Assembly (NCBI GenBank): GCA_030562195.1 | Contig: JAUJPP010000005.1 | Location: 9,482,826 to 9,546,825 of the forward strand | Origin: Nipponacmea schrenckii | Taxonomy: Eukaryota; Mollusca; Gastropoda; Lottiidae | Length of the DNA stretch: 64,000 nucleotides | Reading direction: 5' to 3' | In this document: one piece after another, positions 11,786 to 23,040 of the stretch | Layout: every line of letters starts with the position of its first letter | Numbering within the stretch: position 1 is the stretch's first letter | Translations under genes and position numbers: made by a program | The notes under the pieces: generated by a model | Seen by the model: the letters and a program-made list of their open reading frames with translations, nothing else | What the model was told of the DNA's origin: nothing | Database searches by the model: none

Positions 11786-12662
11786 GAGAGAATGACAATA
11801 TATCAAATTTAAACCTCATTTTTTCAGCATTTATTTCATAACAAGAAACACAAAGTCAATATTATGGCATAACTCACTTCTTTAATAACAAGGTACATAA
11901 CACACTTCTTTAATAACAAGGTACATAACTCACTTCTTTAATAACAAAGTACATCACTTCTTTAATAACCAAGTACATAACACACTTCTTTAATAACAAG
12001 GTACATAACACACTTCTTTAATAACAAGGTACATAACACACTTCTTTAATAACAAGGTACATAACACACTTCTTTAATAACAAGGTACATCACTTCTTTA
12101 ATAACAAGTACATACATTTAATACAAGAGTAACACTTCTTAAAAGAAGTAAAACAATTAATAACAAGGTTATTACCTTGTGATAAAAAACTCAACTTTTT
12201 ATAAAAGTTAATTGCAAAATGCATAACATTTCAACACAGTTTAGTCCTCAGATGAAAATGATAGTAACTGCCTTTGTGTTCCTTGTTGACAACACCTATA
12301 AATTGTGTTGAAATGTTATGTACCTTGTTATTAAAGAAGTGTGTTATGTACCTTGTTATTAAAGAAGTGTGTTATGTACCTTTTTAAAAATTATAAAGAA
12401 GTGTGTTATGTACTTTGTTATTAAAGAAGTGTGTTATGTACCTTGTTATTAAAGAAGTGTGTTATGTACCTTGTTATTAAAGAAGTGTGTTATGTACCTT
12501 GTTATTAAAGAAGTGTGTTATGTACCTTGTTATTAAAGAAGTGTGTTATGTACCTTGTTATTAAAGAAGTGAGTTATGTACTTTGTTATTAAAGAAGTGA
12601 CTTATACCATAATATTGACTCTCTGTTTCTTATTATGCTCTCCTCTTCAAAATGTCATTCTC
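11786..12662. mobile_element. Large palindrome with tandem-repeat arms (foldback-like)
   Basis: The left arm holds about nine copies of a 28-bp unit, 'acacacttctttaataacaa' plus 'ggtacata', at 11872-12115. The right arm holds the reverse complement, 'gtgttatgtaccttgttatt' plus 'aaagaagt', at 12312-12600. Outside the arrays the arms still pair: 'gtcaatattatggcat' at 11853 against 'accataatattgac' near 12606. Inside, 'cataacatttcaacaca' (about 12222) pairs with 'tgtgttgaaatgttatg' (about 12305). The central loop of about 60-70 bases is unique. Tandem repeats inside long inverted arms resemble Foldback-type elements, but no transposase or target duplication is visible. Confidence 0.8.
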
Positions 12663-13179
12663 CTTTAGAGGAATTCTCTTAGGTATTTTTTTGTACCCCA
12701 GGGGTCATTAGCTAGTAGGTACCCAAGGGATTCAAGTATGGTACCCCAAGATAGAAAACCAAGATAGATCTTTTACACTAACGTTTCAGCTGAGAATATG
12801 ACAAATATAAATTGTTCCCGAGAAACAGTCATCGATTTTGTCATATTCAAATTAATTATTTTACTTGACAAGGGGAAGTAATCAATAAAAATACCAGAAA
12901 CATCACAAAATAAGGTGACCGCAATCCCTCAGATTTCAACATTGGTAAATGTCGTAATGCCCTGACTGGCTACATTTTATTTTAATTGCCTCTTTCTGAA
13001 CTTTTATTCAAAGGAATCGTGGACCGATAGTGTTGGCAGAACAAGGAAGTACAAGCAGACGTGTGTTCGAAACAGATTCTATTGTTTCATATACCTCCAC
13101 TTAAAACTGTTTAGGATATTCTTGATTGTCATTTTGTACAGTGTTGGAGTGACATCATTTGCTTGGTTACGCCATAAAA
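12663..13179. other. Unique sequence, nothing recognised
   Basis: No exon or repeat unit seen. A small local repeat of 'gtaccc' text occurs near 12690-12745. Confidence 0.45.
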
Positions 13180-13395
13180 ATGGTAAACATGGGTTCTGAT
13201 ATCGGTCAGCATGTGAAAGTCCTGTGACTTTGAATAAGTCATCTTTCTTCATTTTTTTCTGTCAACCTAGATGTAAATGGGTACGGAGAAGCAGGGAAAA
13301 GTTAAAACCAAACTATTTGGCCAAGACCTACTGGTTTTCTCCTGCCCAAAGTTGTTATGCTTGTAAGGAAATGGTTTTCTGTTTTCTTACGTTCT
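13180..13395 (+). mobile_element. S2 SINE-like fragment, diverged
   Basis: Follows the S2 body in order: 'gatatcggtcagcatgtg', 'gaaagtcctgtgactttgaa', 'taagtcatctttctt', 'gatgtaaatgggtacgg', 'tttggccaagacctac', then 'gttgttatgcttgtaa'. Divergence is high. The 61-codon frame at 13224-13409 is a by-product of this element. Confidence 0.65.
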
Positions 13396-14299
13396 TTTCA
13401 GTAGTGTAGCAAACAAAGAAGTTTCATCATTTAAAAAATTATGTTGCTGTACTTGTTTAGATAACAACTTACACAATGACAATCAGAAATGTCCTGAGTA
13501 CTTGAAAACAGTTTTAAATGGAACTATTTGTAACAATAGTATCTCTGTCGAACACACGTCTGCCTCGCTTTATTACCGACCAATCAAATCAAAGTCTCAT
13601 CAATCACAGACAGTTCACATTAAACACCGTTCACCTAGTGATTGTTTTTGCCCGATCGTTTATAAATTTTCGCTCCAGCGAATTAGAAACCATCATTAAA
13701 TGTTCTCGTTGGTCTATAAAGTATTCATTGAACTTATGACGGTTTTATCGCGTCCAACATGATAGATGACTGGATATTCTAGACTATACAAGTAATTGTC
13801 TGGATTGATTGAGACAGTGATGAGATTGACTTTGAGTTTATGGTTTTGACGTGATTTAATGAAACGCTGAAATGATTTTGATATCGATGTGATGGTTGCA
13901 TGTTGTTGATATCATATTACTTTTGATCAAGTTGTTTGGAAGTATTTTTTTCCGCAGATTATTTTAAGTTGTCTGTTTTCCACTGATAAATTTTTTGTCG
14001 TACAATCGCACCGAGAGACACAGATTTGTGGTTGATATGCCTTTGTTGTGCATTTGACCGTAATATTGTCAACTTGCCATTCATTTTTTTGCCAATTTCC
14101 ATTTCTGGTCTTCTGCTGATTTGTTTTGACAATATTTTTCTTTGTTGTTTTAACTTCACACAAAGAGAGAACGTTGAAATTCTTACGCTCTTCATCATCA
14201 ATTTCGTTTTATGGTATAACAAGCCTTTTATTCAATATCATTCTTTCCTTGTTTTTACAGAATTTGAACCTAATGCCTCCAAGCTGATTTCGTAGATTT
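13396..14299. other. Unique sequence with several short open frames
   Basis: Overlapping open frames on both strands between 13502 and 14295 (up to 89 codons) show no family signature. Their overlap on both strands argues against any of them being coding. Confidence 0.45.
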
Positions 14300-14425
14300 G
14301 TTTGTAAAGGGACTGTAAAAGAGATTTTCGATTTTTTTAAGTGCATTAGGGACACTAATGGTATGTGCTATGGCACTACACCATTTCAATTTTGGGTCAG
14401 ACACCTTTGCAAATACACTTAAACT
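14300..14425. repeat. Dispersed repeat D, copy 1
   Basis: Contains 'gggactgtaaaagagatttt', 'agggacactaatgg' and 'tacaccatttcaatttt', then 'gtcagacacc'. The same order of motifs is seen near 35360, 35547 and 45945. Family unknown; boundaries are approximate. Confidence 0.45.
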
Positions 14426-14449
14426 AAGTCTTCTTTTTTTGAGACTTTC

Positions 14450-14665
14450 TCTTAAAATGAAATAGAGTTTTACGCCCTACTTCTGCACCTAATGAGCTAA
14501 TGAAGTCAATCAACGCCATGCAGTGTGCAATGATGGAAATGTAACCAGGACAGCAGCATTAACCTATTCTTTTTGCAATTTCCATCCTTAAGGGATCTTT
14601 AACCTGCACAGACTATAACACACTGGAATTGAACCCTGGACCCTCAGGTTGGAGCCACCATAGCT
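14450..14665 (-). mobile_element. S1 SINE-like element, nearly complete
   Basis: Begins 'tgaaatagagttttacgcc', continues 'gccatgcagtgtgcaatga', 'ggacagcagcattaacc', 'gggatctttaacctgcac' and 'cacactgg', then joins directly to the head ('attgaaccctggaccctc', 'gagccacc'). The middle body is missing, so this is an internally deleted copy. Confidence 0.75.
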
Positions 14666-15274
14666 CCCACTTTTGTTAAGACCTCATACATATTATTTTT
14701 GAATCTAAAGTATGTTTCAATCTTCAACATTCTCCAGAAAATTTGAAAATTTTCTCCCCAACTCACAACATGGTATCTTTAACTCTGAAGAATTATTTTG
14801 ACCCTCAACACAAAACAATTAAAAGTGTTCAAGTACTGGTGTTCGTGCCTTTAAGCTTGATTAATTAAAAAATTAACGAACAATCAACACTATCTTGGTT
14901 GTACGAACGTTTTTATTGATTTCTATATCACACATCGGATCATAATAGTTGAAGCGAAATCAAAAAGATAATTTTAGAAATTATCACGATAAAGCAGACC
15001 CTTTTGTTACATTGAGCTGGAGATAATTAGAGAGTTTTCATATTGAAGGTAAAAAAGGGTAGCTTGCCTGACATAATGATATAAGCCAACACTTTTCAGT
15101 AAGCTATTTGTAATTGTAGACACAGTTTAAGTGGAATTGCAAGACATTGATGGCTGACTAAAAATAGGACTGATGCAAATTGACGCTATCATTGTCATGT
15201 TTAATAGTACAGTCGGTTACATTGTTGGTTCTTATTTACATGACTAACCTCATCAGCTTGGTTACAGAAAGCCA
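14666..15274. other. Unique AT-rich sequence, nothing recognised
   Basis: No repeat or exon seen. Confidence 0.5.
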
Positions 15275-15565
15275 ATTATTGCTGTAGGTTCCATCTCGAT
15301 CAGCGTGCATGTGAAAATCTTCACACATAATTCCAGTCTACCCAGCTGTTTTTGGGTACAGATAATCTGGGAAAGATCAATACCAAGAAGTTTGGTAAAG
15401 GACTAGCTGGTAGACAGGATCCTTAACTGTGAACCAAACTTGTTGTTCTTGTAAAATCATTGCCAAGAGGTTTGGTCAAGAACCAGCTGGTAGAAAGGAT
15501 CCTTTACTGTGAACCCATTTAAAATCCATGTTATCCTTGTAAAATATAGTTGTTTGTTTCTTTTT
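15275..15565 (+). mobile_element. S2 SINE-like element with duplicated 3' part
   Basis: Shows 'ctcgatcagcgtgcatgtg', 'attccagtctacccagctg', 'gggtacagataatctggg', then the 3' segment ('ccaagaagtttggtaaagg', 'agctggtagacaggatcc') twice, starting near 15380 and 15461, and ends 'atccttgtaaaatatagttg'. The repeat of the 3' part matches the multi-copy version at 28.45 kb. Confidence 0.75.
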
Positions 15566-16099
15566 CTGATGCACATAACAACTTAACCTCTATACATTCC
15601 TTAAACTGCAGAATTTTGATAACAAAATTGGGAATTCTAGAATATCATTTATTGAAATGTTTTTGTCCATCTCTAACAGCATTTCATTTCCCTGGAAACC
15701 AAATTTCTCTGTTGTTGAATTTGTTAACTTGATTTTGTCATTGAAACGAAATTACGACAGCATTTATAGGTAAATTGAAACGTAATAAGCTTATAAATTA
15801 CAGTTTTCAACTGCATTAAATTTTTTTTTGTATTTTTATACACTTAGAAATTTTAACACTCTACAGAAATTATGTATCAGATTTTGACAAGAATATTTCT
15901 AAATTTAATGACTTAAAAAATAACAATGAATAATATTTAAATGATATTTAGAATTAGACTTAATAACCAATACTATTATGGATAAACTACGCCAATATAA
16001 TAACACATAATAATGTGTCTGGTAGAGCTGATTCTAATGTGAAAGAGTAAATGAGTCAAAAAATCAACACTATATTTAATGACCACTTATATCTAGTAC
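15566..16099. other. Unique AT-rich sequence, nothing recognised
   Basis: No repeat or exon seen; a 60-codon plus-strand frame at 15550-15732 starts inside the S2 tail. Confidence 0.5.
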
Positions 16100-16570
16100 A
16101 GAGATTTCTCGTGTTGAAAGGGTTAACTTCAGTACTTTTTTGTACACCAGTATATCATATGGCCAGTACAGAGACTACTTATGTCAAAAGGGTTAAAGAA
16201 TCCTCAGGTTAAAGGGTTAAACCAATTCTTAGGCAGCTTTGGCCCGTACATCAGTAGCTGGTATTAAAAGGGTAAAGTCACTTAACCAGCTGTGCAGGTA
16301 TAATACAACATGGTTGTGTTGAAAGGGTTAAACCAATTCTCTGGAGCTTTGGTACCATAGCGGTTAAAAGAATCACTTACCAAAGCTGTGCTATATACCA
16401 TGGTTGTGTTGAAAGGGTTAAGCCAATTCTCTGGAGCACTTTGGTTGTACACCACAGAACCTTCATAGCTGCTAAAAGTATATTACCACAAGGGTTGAAC
16501 TCAGCCACTTTGATTTTACACCAAAACATCAAATGGCCCAGTGAAAGCAGTGGTATGTTTTGAAAGAGTT
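16100..16570. repeat. Irregular repeat around 'gttgaaagggttaa'
   Basis: The phrase 'gttgaaagggttaa' and close variants recur near 16113, 16182, 16318 and 16409, with 'accaattctctggagc' and 'tttggtacacc'-like pieces between. Spacing is uneven, so this is a rearranged or poorly resolved array of roughly 90-120 bp units. Confidence 0.6.
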
Positions 16571-16899
16571 AAGTCCCTTCATAGCTGCTCGAGTAATGTA
16601 TGCGTAATCATGTTGTGGGAAGAGTGGCTGTTAATGTCAAGAGGGTTAATAAGACAAAAACTTAAAAGTTATACAAGTTATTTCCGAGAAGAATCTATAA
16701 AAGTGTATATATTGGTAATGAAAAGGTTTTTAAGTGCGTGGACATTTGAAATACTGAACATCGTCAAGTACTGTCATCAAGTACCGCAACTCTCGTGTTT
16801 TCTTGTAACTAATTCAGACAATCAATGTGAGAAAACAATAATGCTGGATCGATATATATCAAAGGTTGTATTAAGAAAGTTTCGTTGAAAGCGTTAAAT
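16571..16899. other. Unique sequence with a 115-codon open frame
   Basis: The plus-strand frame at 16541-16888 starts within the preceding irregular repeat and shows no domain I recognise. I treat it as chance. Confidence 0.4.
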
Positions 16900-17945
16900 G
16901 CATGTAAAAATGGTTTTAAAACATCAAAGTTTTAACAACTTAAAACACTTACAAACACTTGACAAATAAGAAATCAGACAACAGTACAAAATTAATTAAC
17001 GAAAGCAAATGATAAAAGCATAAACTTAAACAAACAAACTTGACAAAATAACTACAGCAAATAATTTGCAAACAGTAAAACATTTAAAACAATACAACAG
17101 CACAAAATACAAACTTAACAAAAACAGCACAAACTGGACTCCTTGGCTACAGCACAAATTAGACAACAGCACAAACTGGACTCCTTGACAACAGCACAAA
17201 TTAGACAACAGCACAAACTGGACTCCTTGGCTACAGCACAAATTAGACAACAGCACAAACTGGACTCCTTGGCTACAGCACAAATTAGACAACAGCACAA
17301 ACTGGACTCCTTGGCTACAGCACAAATTAAGAATAGCACAAACTTGACAACAGCTTAAAATTGACAGTAATACAAACATGGACAACAGAACAAACCTTAA
17401 GAACACACTAAAAAGGATTAACAGCACAAACATTTACAGTAATACAAACTTGAGAACAGAAAAAAAATAACAAAAAACTTAAGAAAAGCACAAACTTAAC
17501 AGCACGCAACAAACATGGCAGTAATACAAACTTGACAACAGCACAAAATTAAGAACAGAATTTGACAATAGCACAAACTAAACAACATACAAAATCAAAA
17601 ACTTGACAACAGCACAAAATGGATAACAGTACAAACTTGACAACAGCACAAAATGGATAACAGCACAAACTTAAGAACAGCACAAAATGGATAACAGCAC
17701 AAACTTAAGAACAGCACAAAATGGATAACAGTAAAAACTTGACAACAGCACAAAATGGATAACAGTAAAACTTGACAGTAATACAAACCGGAGAAAAGCA
17801 CAAACTTAACAAAAGCACAAACATGGCAGTAATACAAACTTGACAAAAGTACAAAATTAACAACAGTACTTGACAATAGCACAAACTAAACAACATACAA
17901 ACTTGACAACAGCACCAATGTAAGAAAAGACAGAATCTCTACAGT
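16900..17945. repeat. G-poor 'acagcacaaac' array region
   Basis: A kilobase built on 'acaacagcacaaac'. Between 17128 and 17338 it forms a regular 42-bp unit ('acaacagcacaaactggact' plus 'ccttggctacagcacaaatt'), about five copies. Between about 17590 and 17770 it forms a ~34-bp unit with 'cacaaaatggataacag'. The flanks are irregular. Because 42 is a multiple of three and stops are rare, frames on both strands stay open and give leucine/cysteine-rich translations. I do not regard these as proteins. Confidence 0.88.
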
Positions 17946-19195
17946 GTATCAACACACACAAACTTTCTAGCAGTTCTGATGAAAATTATAAACAAGGAGA
18001 GAATAATCTGTTAACGACATGATGAGATCAAAATAATCTGCGGCTGAATCGAACAGACCTCATTATCCTGATGGTCACTCACTTAACGCTGACCTGGGGT
18101 CAAGCTTTGTCCACCATTTTCTTTAGAAATTACACCCATTTATAAACAATCTTGTTACTATGATGATTCAATTCTGTGGTCCTTTCATCATTGAGGATTT
18201 AATCGTGTCTCAATTGGTGTCCCATAATGCCAAGCTTCAATTCAACCCCATTCATAACCAACTGCTTCAAATACAATATGGATTTCTTCTAATTCAATTG
18301 CTGGAACTCGGAGGTTCCAGGCATCAAATTACAAGTTCCTGAAGGTCATCACAATCTTTTGATATTCCTATTTCATATTTTTTAGAAGGAAATGCTATAT
18401 TTCATTCAATACTGATGATCCAAAACACTTTAGTTACAGTCTTCTGCATCTGAATATTTAATTACTCCAAGCAGAAATAACTGACCTCTGTTCATCAATC
18501 CATTGTAAAAGTTTGAGATTTCAAACTCTTAAGTCAAACCATGTCTGGTTTGGATTCATTCTTCACTGTATTTAAATCTTTTCAAAAATAATTTGGAATG
18601 ATCACACTGTTCATCATGAAATACTTCAACTTAAAGTTCATCAGCAGCTACCTTTGTTTCTTCAAAATGTTTTTTTTTTTGGATTTCAGATTTCGTTTGG
18701 TTGTTCTGATTGTTTAATTGTGAATAAAACTTCAGGGAACAAAAAAATTTAGAGCCACTATAGGTTTTTTTTTGACTATTCTATTCATTCTCTTTAACAA
18801 TGATACAACAGATACAATCATCTACTTTCGCTTTAGTAGATATAAAAATTCAAGGAACTAATAAATATAGAACTACTTTCAGACTTTTACAAGAAAAACA
18901 GGAATTAGTCTTTTCATTCCCTTTAACAAAATACTACATCCTATCCCATTTCACCATCAAAATTATGAGAAATTATCTGAAATATATTCCAAGTAATTTT
19001 CTAGAGCTAATATTGACCTCTCTTTAACGTACAAATTTCACCCTATAATATTTAACTTAACTCTATAGAAAATCGTTATCATTTTTCCTTTCACATGGAA
19101 AAGTAGAAAATGAAAGTAGAAGAATAGGTTGAGAAAATTGATAGTCTTGCTCTATTCAATATCAGTAAAAAGCTGACTTCTGGTTTTTATTTCGA
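17946..19195. other. Unique AT-rich sequence, about 1.2 kb
   Basis: No repeat unit or recognised exon. Plus-strand frames at 18160-18342 and 18800-19027 have no family signature. Confidence 0.5.
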
Positions 19196-19560
19196 ACCTT
19201 TAATCAGATTCATTGCTTTTTTGATAGTGAATACAAAATACGATTTTATTTACAGGTATGGACGACATATGTGCTGTTTTGGGCAGTCTTTTTCTTTTTT
19301 ATTTGAATTTTAATCAGATTCATTGCTTTTTTGATAGTGAATACAAAATACGATTTTATTTACAGGTATGGACGGCATATGTGCTGTTTGGGGCAGTCTG
19401 TTTGTCCGTTTTTTATTTGAATTTTAATCAGATTCATTGCTTTTTGATAGTGAATACAAAATACGATTTTATTTACAGGGTTGGACAGCATATGTGCTGT
19501 TTGGCGCAGTCTGTCTGTTCTTTTCTTTGAGTAAGATTCATTGCTTTTGATATTGAATGC
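19196..19560. repeat. ~112-bp unit in three copies, with splice-acceptor-like motif
   Basis: Each unit contains 'cagattcattgcttttt', 'gatagtgaatacaaaatac', 'ttttatttacag' and then 'tggac..catatgtgctgtt'. The 'tacag' ends lie at 19255, 19365 and 19478. The third copy continues to 'tttctttgagtaag', where GTAAG begins at 19531. A 52-bp segment (19479-19530) is thus bounded by acceptor- and donor-like sequences and would encode a hydrophobic stretch. This is only suggestive; no flanking exon was found. Confidence 0.8.
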
Positions 19561-20547
19561 CGGTAACAGGTGGATGACACAGTCATGTCTTGTTTGTGGT
19601 TTTATTAAGGAAGGGTGGGGGGTGCATAAAAACTAAAATATAAACATCTTTAGACAGTAATTGGACAAGATTTTCCCTTCACCTTTTGTGACCGATTAAG
19701 TAAGACAAAGGAGGGCATGATACTTTCCAAACTTAATTGCAGCAGCAGGATTTCTCAAATTCAAAATCTATTTAGATGATTGATAAATCACGACCAAAAG
19801 TCAAATCCGCCGATCAAACAACAGCATTTACAAGATCCTGATGTGAAGGACAGTGATATCAAAGACCTCAGATGAGAATCAGTGAGCGAAATAATACAAA
19901 ATTCTAAACCAAATTTAACTGTTGATAAATAGCGACCCAAAAGTGAAATAAAGTGAGTAAGGAGAGAAATCTGACAGAAGTTCATTTACTCGGAAACCAC
20001 AAAATGCTCATTAGTCTAGACCGTCCAGTCATTTGATTAGATATAATGAAATAAAAACCCAATTAAACAGAATCGATTCCTAGTAAACAGGACTACTGAA
20101 AGAGAAAATACAATGGTATTGAAAAGCTAATCATTTTTTAGAACCTCCATTAAACCTAAATGATAAAATGGGGTAAATTTTTGTGATTTTGAAGATATAA
20201 GTGATAAGTAGTACAAATTTATCACATCATTAATGTGAAAATATTTACATTTGTATTATCACATCTTTCAAAGAACAAGTTGAGCAAACGGGCGTTGATT
20301 CTTCGCTAAACTGTAATTTGTCACGTGATGCTATGACGTAGTCAAGGTTCAACAAAAACCCAATCTAAGATTTGTGTCAATTTCATGTAAATCAGAGAAT
20401 TTGTGTTTATAAAAGTATCAAAAATATAAATATAAGAATTAAACGTTTGTCTCTTTAGCATTATTGGATCACTTTGTCATTTATTCAGTTTGTGGTGTGA
20501 TCTATTACGTTTACACTCCAAAAATGCTAATGAGATCCACGCTTAAT
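19561..20547. other. Unique AT-rich sequence, nothing recognised
   Basis: A minus-strand 65-codon frame at 19788-19985 shows no family signature. No repeat unit seen. Confidence 0.5.
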
Positions 20548-20695
20548 TCATAAATGAATCAAGTTTTGAATCCTACTATTCTGCACCTTATGGGCTAATG
20601 AAGACAAGCAATGCCATGCACTGTTCAATGAGGAAATTTTCAGTAAGTATTGAACCCTGGACCTTCTAACTCACTAAGCCACCGTGGCTGACTAA
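20548..20695 (-). mobile_element. S1 SINE-like element, internally deleted
   Basis: Shows 'attctgcaccttatgggc', 'taatgaagacaagcaatgcc' and 'atgcactgttcaatgagg', then joins to the head 'attgaaccctggaccttc' and 'ctaactcactaagccaccgt'. The central body is missing. Confidence 0.75.
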
Positions 20696-21116
20696 TACAC
20701 TCCAGAACGTTCATTCAATACAACTGATTATGTCATAAAAGAACAGAATAAGTCATTCTTTGAAGATCAAGGGAAACATGTGAAAAAGTCATACTCCCTA
20801 TTTTATCATACTGAAAACAAACTGATGCCATTAAAAATTGAGGAAGTGACAAAATCGCGAGTATGTCATAAAAAAGGAGCATAATATGACACACTTCAAG
20901 AGACAAGCGTTACACGTCCAAAAAAATAGAAAAAATGAGGAAGCACTTAAAGCTAGATTATGTCACAATATAGCACCTGAAAGTGACAATAATCCAGAAG
21001 TGAGGTGACAGGAGGGGAAATATTGACATCTGTAAAAGCCATTGATGTCATTTTCTGAAGATGTCGGTTATCAGAAACTCTAGTATAGTCATTTGGACTG
21101 AAAACAGAATCTGGAG
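20696..21116. other. Unique sequence, nothing recognised
   Basis: No coding signal; several short 'tatgtca' recurrences but no clear unit. Confidence 0.45.
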
Positions 21117-21545
21117 CAAGCAACAACACACAACACAAACTGAACTGAAGCAGCAACAAAACAAACTGAAACACGATACAACACAAACTGAAACAAGCAA
21201 CAACACAAACTGAAACACGCAACAACACAAACTGAAACAAGCAACAACACAAACTGAAACAAGCAACAACACAAACTGAAACAAGCAACAACAAAGACTG
21301 AAACAAGCAACAACACAAACTGAAACAAGCAACAACACAAACTGAAACAAGCAACAACACAAACTGAAACAAGCAACAACACAAACTGAAACAAGCAACA
21401 ACACAAACTGAAACCAGACAAGCAACAACACAAACTGAAACAAGCAACAACACAAACTGAAACAAGCAACAACACAAACTGAAACAAGACAAGCAACAAC
21501 ACAAACCGAAACAAGCAACAATACAAACCGAAACAAACAACACCA
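21117..21545. repeat. 22-bp array 'caagcaacaacacaaactga', about 19 copies
   Basis: The unit is 22 bp, with two longer spacers (gaaaccagacaagc and gaaacaagacaagc). Copies are nearly identical in the middle and varied at both ends. The minus strand is almost free of stop codons in all three frames, producing overlapping 154-198 codon cysteine/leucine-rich frames. Three open frames at once on a repeat is a clear sign of non-coding origin. Confidence 0.93.
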
Positions 21546-21624
21546 TCATTCATAGTAATCTCTCAATTCTAAATGGGAGAATTTATGACAGTTGTAGTGA
21601 AAAGGCTTCAGTAAACTATGATTC

Positions 21625-21780
21625 TGAGGTTCAAGAGTGTTGGTTCTATAGCAAAGATCTATCTCGATCGGAGTGTGAAAGTCTGACGACCTTGAATAAG
21701 TCATCTTCACTCATAATTCCAGTTCACCCAGCTGTAAATGGGTACGGATAATTCGGGAAAGATCAATGCCAAGAATTATA
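21625..21780 (+). mobile_element. S2 SINE-like fragment
   Basis: Contains 'gttggttctatagc', 'atctcgatcggagtgtgaaa', 'gaccttgaataagtcatc', 'cacccagctgtaaatgggta' and 'gggaaagatcaatgcc'. It stops before the 'agctggtagaaaggatcc' part, so it is 3'-truncated. Confidence 0.8.
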
Positions 21781-22971
21781 CCTAAAAAATATATTTGTCT
21801 CTTTCTTTTAAATTTCTTTACTGTCTAATCGAAAGAGTTTAATTTCAGCCATCTTAAGCTTATATAAATTATCAATAATACTTATCAGAATGTAAATTTG
21901 ATGTCTAGTTCATCTACAATTAAATCTTGCAGTTAAAGATAATGTGAAAGTCTTTATAGTGTATCTAGATAAGATTGATCAATTTAAGTTCAGACTATTT
22001 TATCCATTGAAATACCATTAAAGAATTAATTCCCACTAGAAACTGCATTTGTTTTCTTAACTTATCTGAATTTAACGACCAAAGAATTGAACAAATTACT
22101 CGTTCGCATTGTGTATAATGGAAAAAAGCCGTAAACAAGGATTTGAATGGACGAAAAAGTCAAATGATTAGTGATTTAAGAAGGAAAGGAAGTCAAGTCC
22201 CTTTCAGGACACCAGTTTTCCAGGCTGATATGGAATAATAGAAGAGTTCGGTGCCAATAAAAGGAATTTAATTCCTGTAAATTGCGGAATTAATGGCCTG
22301 AAAGTCTTTATATGGGCATTACATTGGAACTTAAAGGAGATTCTCGTAGAATAATAATAATTTTTCAATCTCCATATCTCTACATTTGTTTTACCAGCTT
22401 TGAGATGTAAATTTCAACTGTGCGTATCACTTTTAAAAAATAAAATCCGACGTCAGGTTTGTTTGCAATTCATACAAATTTTAAACTACTTTCACTTTCA
22501 TGCATGGTAGAATAAATATATAAAAAAATAATCAGATGTTTTCGGATGAAAAACGGATAGAATGTTTTAAAACAGACACTCGGTTGGTTATTGATGTTCC
22601 TGCCTGATCTGGAATCTTTGGGGAGTTATTTAATTATTTTTTTATGCTGTAACTAGTCTATTTTCACACCTTTAACAAGCCACCCTTTATCGCTTATATA
22701 AAACTAAATCTGTTTTAAGGCATCTGATGGTATATCCTGGTTTGTTGTCTTCCAGGTTTTACAAAAGCTGGCATTCCTTCGTGTGTTCCAAAGTCGTAAT
22801 TCCAGGAAGTCACTAAATGGACGTTTTGGATGGATCACCTATTGATTTGTACCAATAGGAAACCTTAGGCGTGGATTTAAAGTGATTACATCTCTCAAGA
22901 AGGTGTGGATTTGGATTTCCAACTTGATCTGCAGCATTCTCGGCTTCTGTTCTAACTGACTAGATATCTTG
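21781..22971. other. Unique AT-rich sequence, about 1.2 kb
   Basis: No repeat or exon recognised. Confidence 0.5.
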
Positions 22972-23040
22972 ACCTTTGCCAGGATTGAATCCTGGGCCTT
23001 CAAGTTAGCGAGCAAGCATCTAATCACTGAGCCACCCTGC
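22972..23040 (-). mobile_element. S1 SINE-like head
   Basis: Plus strand reads 'tgccaggattgaatcctggg', 'ccttcaagttagcgagcaag' and 'atcactgagccaccctg'. It sits at the left edge of the following array and is probably its source. Confidence 0.75.

Noticed and set aside
11872..12600. CRISPR-like or telomere-like array
   Set aside because: No spacers, and the unit is not a known telomere repeat; the inverted-arm layout is the real structure.
17026..17433. 135-codon minus-strand frame with repeated Leu-Cys-Cys motif
   Set aside because: Translated 42-bp repeat; frames on the opposite strand are open over the same interval.
20953..21553. Three overlapping 154-198 codon minus-strand frames rich in Cys, Leu and Val
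   Set aside because: All three frames are open at once over a 22-bp array whose minus strand lacks stops. That is a composition effect, not evidence of a cysteine-rich protein.
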